The position numbers and the translations under genes were made by a program. From Hymenobacter perfusus (GTDB lineage Bacteria; Bacteroidota; Bacteroidia; Cytophagales; Hymenobacteraceae): a DNA stretch of 64,000 nt. The first letter of the stretch is position 1; each line of letters begins with the position of its first letter. The stretch covers positions 62,001 through 126,000 of the forward strand of contig NZ_RWIU01000005.1 of NCBI RefSeq assembly GCF_003944765.1. Direction: 5' to 3'. The notes beneath the pieces were generated by a model. That model was not told the origin of the DNA. It made no database searches and worked only from the letters and a program-made list of their open reading frames with translations. This document shows positions 59,509-64,000 of this stretch, piece by piece.

Positions 59509-60492
59509 ATGAAAAACCTATTACAAAGCACATTACAGCTACTCGTGGTCAGCAGCCTCCTGCTAACCGGCTGCTCTACTGACCAGGATGCGGATGCCTC
59601 TATTGCTGGCATTGCAGTTGCTAACGACGACTTCCAGTTATTGGAAGACGCAGCAGTACGCGGTGGCGTAGCCGGCGTGCTATCTAATAAAAATCCTAAT
59701 GATGCCAGCGGCAACTACACTGTTTTCGCGCCCAATAATGCAGCGTTTGCCCGGCTGGGATTCCGCTCGGCACCTGACCTGACCGGCCTGCAAACTTCTT
59801 TCCTGACCAACACGCTGCTGTACCACGTAGCCAACGGCAACCTGCCCGGCAGCAGCCTCACCGCAAATTCCACCTCAGCCTCCGCGCTGGGGGTGACGCG
59901 GCGGATCATTGACCGCGCCGGGGTGCGCTACGTAAACGGTTCCCGTATTCTGGCTACCGATGTGCCAGCCGCCAACGGTACCGTACACGTAGTGGACAAA
60001 GTATTGCTGGCAACGGGCCTCGACATCGTGCAGTCGGCCATTGCGCTGAAGGACGCGCAGGTATTTACCAAGCCCGAGCTGAGCTTTCTGGTAGAGGCGG
60101 TACTGTATGCCGATCTGGCCGGGGCGCTGTCGGCCTCGCCGGGCAGCCCGCAGCTTACCGTATTTGCCCCCACCGACCAGGCTTTCCGCGAATTGGGCAC
60201 CCTGCTGGGCGTTCCGCTCAACGTGCCGGCTGACATCCGGCGCCTGCCCAAAGCCACTGTCACGGCCGTGCTTCTGAACCACGTAGTGCCCGGCGGCAAA
60301 TTCACGCCCGAGCTGCCCGAGAACAGCACCATCACGCCCCTGAGCGGCTCCCCCATTACGCTGGGGGCCTTTACCGATGGAGTCCTGACGGTGAAAGGCA
60401 AAAGCAATACGGCCGCCGCCAGCATGGTTATCCCTGATGTGCAATGCACCAACGGCACGGTGCACGTCATTTCCCGCGTGCTGCTTCCTTAA
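59509..60492 (+). CDS. Lipoprotein with two fasciclin (FAS1) domains
   Basis: The 327-residue protein has a lipobox (LLTG|C22) and two FAS1 domains (about 38-172 and 178-325). Each has the H1 and H2 boxes: YTVFAPNNAAFARLG and GTVHVVDKVLL in the first, LTVFAPTDQAFRELG and GTVHVISRVLL in the second. Such lipoproteins act in adhesion or surface assembly. The ATG at 59509 was chosen for the signal peptide. Confidence 0.9.
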   Translation: MKNLLQSTLQLLVVSSLLLTGCSTDQDADASIAGIAVANDDFQLLEDAAVRGGVAGVLSNKNPNDASGNYTVFAPNNAAFARLGFRSAPDLTGLQTSFLTNTLLYHVANGNLPGSSLTANSTSASALGVTRRIIDRAGVRYVNGSRILATDVPAANGTVHVVDKVLLATGLDIVQSAIALKDAQVFTKPELSFLVEAVLYADLAGALSASPGSPQLTVFAPTDQAFRELGTLLGVPLNVPADIRRLPKATVTAVLLNHVVPGGKFTPELPENSTITPLSGSPITLGAFTDGVLTVKGKSNTAAASMVIPDVQCTNGTVHVISRVLLP

Positions 60493-60549
60493 AAGCACAT
60501 TTCGCGCTTACGCCTTCCTTCGCACCCGTTTCACCAGTTTCTCCGCCGT

Positions 60550-62166
60550 ATGCTTTCGGATCGAGTCAGTACTACTTGTAGAAAATACTGTCAGACAGCG
60601 CTGCTGCTGGTGTTACTGGTGCTACCTAGCCTGAGCCGGGCGCAGGCCATCAACAAATACTCGCTGGAAGGCGAATGGAAAGGCCCGCTGACGGTGCCGG
60701 GAGGCAGCCTGCCCATTCAGATTCTGGTGACGGAGCTGGCCAATGGGAACCGCTTTGCCGTGCTGAATGTGGTACCCCAGCGGATCAACCGCATTCCAAC
60801 GGCCGTGGCGCAGCACGGTGATACCATCACGTTTGTAGCAGAGGAAGTGGGCTGCCGGTTCAAGGGCGTGCGCTCAGCTGACAGCAAACGACTGGAAGGC
60901 ACCTGGAGCCAGCCCGGCTTTAGCGCGCCGCTCACACTGGAGTTTGTGCCGCCACCACCTAGCGCACCCAAGAGCTTCCGCTTCCCGCCGCCCTACCGGG
61001 TGCAGGAGGTCAGCGTTCAGAATCCGCTTGACAAACTCACGCTCCAGGGTACGCTCACGATTCCGGCCGGTTCGGGCCCTTTCCCGGCTGTCGTGCTGCT
61101 TTCTGACTGGGGCCCACAGAACCAGGATGGCCAGTATGGCACCTACAAGCTGCTGGGCGGCCTGGCCGACCACCTGACCCGCCGGGGCATTGCCGTACTG
61201 CGCTGCCACGACCGGGGCGTGGGCCAGTCGGGCGGAAAAGATGCCCTGGCCAGCCCCGATGACCGGGTGCGCGATGCGCAGGCGGCTCTGGAGTTCCTCC
61301 GCAATCAACCGCTCATTGATATACAGCTCGTGGGCCTGATCGGCCACGGCGAGGGCGGCAATGTAGCCCTGTTGGCAGCCGCCCGGCCCCAGCCGCCGGC
61401 TTTTGTGGTGACTCTGGCTGCCGCCGGGCTGCCCGGAGCCGACATCTTGAGTATGCAGCCCGGCCTGGGCCGCGCAACCAGTGTGGCGGATACGCTGCTC
61501 AATGGCGTAATCCGGCAGAATCAGCACCACGGAGCTACCATACAGGAGCAGGTAGAGAAAATGCGAGCCGGCGGTTCCAATGCCGCTCAGATCCAGATCT
61601 ACCTCGACCAGCAGTATCTGCGCCAAAAAGCCGAAGAGAAAAAACGGCTGGATGCCCTCAGCAAAGAGCAACGCCCACTACTGGAAATAGTACGCCAGAA
61701 CCCCGACGACCGGGCCGCGCAGGCCGAAGTAGCCAAGCTGCTGCAAGCCGCCACGCCCGGCCTCCCGGACTCCGCTTACGTGGCCGGAGCACTTCAGCTC
61801 ACCAGCCCCTGGGTACGCTCTTACCTACGCTTTTATCCGCAGCGGGAGCTGGAAACGGTACAATGCCCGGTGCTGCTGCTGCACGGCAACGAGGACTTGC
61901 TGGTAAATGCTTCGGCCAACCTAAGCGTACTCGAAAAAGGACTTAAAGGCAACAAACAGGTGCAGGTACGTCGCCTTGACGGGATTAATCACCTGTTTCA
62001 GGCCCCGATGACGGAATGGCCCCTGATTAACGGCCAACCGTCCCCCGTATTCGCTTCAGCAGCCCAGGATGCCATCCGGAACTGGGTTCAGTCCCTGGCT
62101 CCCACTGTCAAACCCAGTACCCAGCCGACAACCGCGCCGGAAATCAAGCAGGCGGCCCGTAACTAA
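60550..62166 (+). CDS. Alpha/beta hydrolase-fold protein lacking the serine nucleophile
   Basis: The 538-residue exported protein (signal peptide about 14-32) has an N-terminal lipocalin-like domain (about 35-140) and an alpha/beta hydrolase domain (about 160-520). The nucleophile elbow reads GLIGHGEGG (265-270). Position 267, Ser in relatives (GHSEGG), is Gly (codon GGC at 61348-61350). The acidic residue (LLLHGNEDLL) and His (DGINHLFQ) are present. It should be periplasmic. Catalysis is probably lost or changed; a sequence error is an alternative. Confidence 0.85.
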   Translation: MLSDRVSTTCRKYCQTALLLVLLVLPSLSRAQAINKYSLEGEWKGPLTVPGGSLPIQILVTELANGNRFAVLNVVPQRINRIPTAVAQHGDTITFVAEEVGCRFKGVRSADSKRLEGTWSQPGFSAPLTLEFVPPPPSAPKSFRFPPPYRVQEVSVQNPLDKLTLQGTLTIPAGSGPFPAVVLLSDWGPQNQDGQYGTYKLLGGLADHLTRRGIAVLRCHDRGVGQSGGKDALASPDDRVRDAQAALEFLRNQPLIDIQLVGLIGHGEGGNVALLAAARPQPPAFVVTLAAAGLPGADILSMQPGLGRATSVADTLLNGVIRQNQHHGATIQEQVEKMRAGGSNAAQIQIYLDQQYLRQKAEEKKRLDALSKEQRPLLEIVRQNPDDRAAQAEVAKLLQAATPGLPDSAYVAGALQLTSPWVRSYLRFYPQRELETVQCPVLLLHGNEDLLVNASANLSVLEKGLKGNKQVQVRRLDGINHLFQAPMTEWPLINGQPSPVFASAAQDAIRNWVQSLAPTVKPSTQPTTAPEIKQAARN

Positions 62167-62299
62167 TGCCTGCCGTTCAGCCCGTAACTCCGCGCCCCGC
62201 AGCTTCCGTTGCGGGGCGCGCGTTTTGATACCGGCCCGGGCCTGCGTAGTATTGCCAGTGAGGCCGCCTGGTATTGGGGGCATTATGGTATTGCTGCCG

Positions 62300-62653
62300 A
62301 TGACAACGTATGCTCCGGGCCTGCATATTCTGGCCACGTTTACTGCCCCGGCACCTTTGTTGCTGGATATGCCGGCCTGCCGGGCCTTTTTTGAAGCCCA
62401 GGTAGCGGCCCGGGGCCTCACGGCGGTGGGCGCGGCCTACCACGCCTTCCCGGCCGGCGGCTTCACGGCCGTGGTAGCCCTCACCGAGTCGCACCTGAGC
62501 ATTCACACCTGGCCCGAACACGGCCTGGCCACCTTCGACGTGTTCCTGAGCAACTTCCGCCGCGACAACGCCGACCGCGCCCGGGAGCTGTATGCGGCTA
62601 CCCTGGCTTTCTTCGAGGCCACTGAGCAAAGCAAAACCGAAGTCCGCCGATGA
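62300..62653 (+). CDS. speD: S-adenosylmethionine decarboxylase, prokaryotic type (SpeD)
   Basis: The 117-residue proenzyme has the self-cleavage motif LTESHLSIHTWPEHG, the Ser giving the pyruvoyl group, and CRAFFEAQVAARGL. It makes decarboxylated SAM, the aminopropyl donor for spermidine. The ATG at 62300 matches relatives (MTTYAPGLHILATF); one at 62285 is also possible. Its stop overlaps the start of the next gene by 4 bases (ATGA), implying coupling to the DUF4178 gene. Confidence 0.9.
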   Translation: MTTYAPGLHILATFTAPAPLLLDMPACRAFFEAQVAARGLTAVGAAYHAFPAGGFTAVVALTESHLSIHTWPEHGLATFDVFLSNFRRDNADRARELYAATLAFFEATEQSKTEVRR

Positions 62654-63990
62654 ATGTGCCCCCAAGCGTGGCCCCGGCGGCCGTGAAATGTCCCGACTGC
62701 GGCCATGAGGTGCCGTACTACGATGCCGTACACAGCGCCTTTTTCGGGTGCCGCAAGTGCAACACGTTTTTTGAGTACCCCGAAACCGGCGCGCCCAAGA
62801 AGCTGCGCAAGTTTAAAGATGTACCGCGCCAGAAACCCACGCTGGCGTTGGGCAGCACCGGCCAGCTGGAGGGCAATACCTACCGCGTAACGGGCTACAT
62901 GTGGCGCTGCGAGGTCAAAAATGCCTCCTACCGCTGGGAAGAGTTTCAGCTACGCGAGGAAGCTACCGGCGCTTACCGGCAGTTGGCCGTGTTTCAGGGC
63001 CATTGGCTGCTGATTACGCCCACCGAGGAGCAGTACCGCGTGAGCCTGGGCGGCGTGGTGGAAGTACCGGAAACCGATTTTCGCCTCTATAACCGCTACT
63101 CGCCCCATATTCTATATGCCACTGGGGAGTTCGACTGGAACGTGCTGGCCGACGAAAGCCTGACGATTTCCGAGTATATCAGTCCGCCCCTGATGCTGGT
63201 GCGGGAGCGACAGAACAAGAAGCATAACCACTGGTTCAAGGCCCGCCACTTGGAGGCGCAGGAAGTGGCCGCGGCCTTCGGGCTGCCCCTGGAGCAGCTG
63301 CCATACCGCACCGGCGTGGGGGCCGCCCAGCCTGCCCCGGGCCAAAGCTACTGGCCCCAGCTCAGCACTTTTGCGCTGCTGATGGCCCTGCTGGTGGTAG
63401 TCACGCATCTGTACCTAATGCTGTGGGGCAATGAGCCGGTGTTTAACCGCGAGTTTGTGAGCGAGCCTACGGCCGTGCAGCCCGTCACCGATTCGCTGGG
63501 CAACCCGCTGCTGGCCACGCCGGCTGAGCGCACTGTGCTGGTGTCGCCTTCGTTCACGGTGCCCGGTACCGGGGCTCTCACCGTGAAGCTGTGGGCCGAT
63601 GTGAATAACAATTGGGTGGAACTGCCTTTTTCGCTGGTAAACGAGCAGACCGGCCAGCAGTTTGCCGCCACTGGCAGCATGGAATACTACGCCGGCGTGG
63701 AGCAGGGCGAGAGTTGGAGCGAAGGCACCCGCGACACCGAAAAGCTGCTGAGCAGCGTGCCGGCCGGCCAGTATCACCTCAACTTCTACCCCATCACCGA
63801 GCCCACCAGCCCCGCGCCCATTCAGTTTCGGGCCACGGTGGAAGCCCGCGCTACGGCCGGCTCCAACGCCGCCCTGGCCCTGGTGGTGGTGCTGCTCTAC
63901 CCCGGCATCCTGTACGCCCGCCGGGCCTTCCACGAAAGCAGCCGCTGGGAAAACAGTGACTTCAGCCCCTACGCTTCCTCCGACTCCTGA
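62650..63990 (+). CDS. DUF4178 membrane protein with zinc ribbon
   Basis: The 446-residue protein has an N-terminal zinc ribbon (Cys14, Cys17, Cys34, Cys37), a DUF4178 domain (about 60-215), a transmembrane segment (about 243-263) and a large extracytoplasmic region. A second transmembrane segment (about 405-425) leads to a short tail. DUF4178 proteins are known beside SpeD and a spermidine-synthase-like gene, so a polyamine-linked membrane process is likely. Start ATG overlaps the speD stop. It is complete and ends 10 bases before the window edge. Confidence 0.85.
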   Translation: MNVPPSVAPAAVKCPDCGHEVPYYDAVHSAFFGCRKCNTFFEYPETGAPKKLRKFKDVPRQKPTLALGSTGQLEGNTYRVTGYMWRCEVKNASYRWEEFQLREEATGAYRQLAVFQGHWLLITPTEEQYRVSLGGVVEVPETDFRLYNRYSPHILYATGEFDWNVLADESLTISEYISPPLMLVRERQNKKHNHWFKARHLEAQEVAAAFGLPLEQLPYRTGVGAAQPAPGQSYWPQLSTFALLMALLVVVTHLYLMLWGNEPVFNREFVSEPTAVQPVTDSLGNPLLATPAERTVLVSPSFTVPGTGALTVKLWADVNNNWVELPFSLVNEQTGQQFAATGSMEYYAGVEQGESWSEGTRDTEKLLSSVPAGQYHLNFYPITEPTSPAPIQFRATVEARATAGSNAALALVVVLLYPGILYARRAFHESSRWENSDFSPYASSDS

Positions 63991-64000
63991 TTTCCTTTGA

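Overview
The window looks like a chromosomal segment of a pigmented, gliding-type Bacteroidota bacterium of the Hymenobacter/Cytophagales kind. The basis is a moderately high GC content, promoters of the Bacteroidota form TTG-N17-20-TAnnTTTG, a cytochrome b558-type succinate dehydrogenase, a protein with the gliding-associated (type IX secretion, type B) C-terminal domain, a Bacteroidota-style dcw cluster with an FtsL-like protein and a PASTA-bearing PBP, and a carotenoid locus with crtI, crtB, crtZ and crtW. No phage, insertion sequence, CRISPR array or rRNA was seen. Almost everything is coding, and most units end at clear hairpin terminators.

Layout. 1-4.5 kb: end of folK, fabD, a small lipoprotein and a large gliding-motility-type secreted protein. 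4.7-8.3 kb: sdhC-sdhA-sdhB. 8.4-15.0 kb: an FMN reductase, then a redox/copper operon (small Cys-rich membrane protein, MbnP-like lipoprotein, MbnH-like diheme enzyme, CxxCxC outer-membrane-type protein), a CLC antiporter with fluoride-type signatures, and a second diheme peroxidase. 15.0-16.4 kb: an acyltransferase and a 51-residue lipoprotein. 16.4-33.4 kb: the complete leftward dcw cluster mraZ-rsmH-ftsL-pbp-murE-mraY-murD-ftsW-murG-murC-ftsQ-ftsA-ftsZ, headed by a promoter that overlaps a three-repeat MraZ operator. 33.7-37.0 kb: a small HYC_CC_PP-like protein, a TonB-dependent receptor and a periplasmic HMA protein, probably for copper. 37-40.7 kb: an orphan gene, a LytTR response regulator and a TPR histidine kinase whose 3' ends overlap. 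40.8-49.5 kb: carotenoid biosynthesis and its regulators (crtW, ispH, crtB, crtI, ECF sigma factor, MerR/B12-type regulator, crtZ), interrupted by two unrelated genes. 49.6-64 kb: mixed housekeeping genes (enoyl-CoA hydratase, comEC, GNAT, phoH, SAM hydroxide adenosyltransferase, ABM protein, hscB, tRNA-Leu, aspA, outer-membrane protein, fasciclin lipoprotein, an alpha/beta hydrolase lacking its nucleophile, speD and a DUF4178 protein).

The most unusual signal is a set of eight loci built from degenerate 7-base tandem units, usually as two facing arms of an inverted repeat. They sit between co-transcribed genes (sdhA/sdhB, ftsZ/ftsA, murG/ftsW, murD/mraY, mraY/murE, murE/pbp, 55.65-55.78 kb) and, once, in frame inside murC. 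Each locus uses a different 7-base word but the same arrangement, so they are not copies of one element. They resemble in form the heptameric STRR repeats of cyanobacteria. I know of no description in this phylum, but I could not search.
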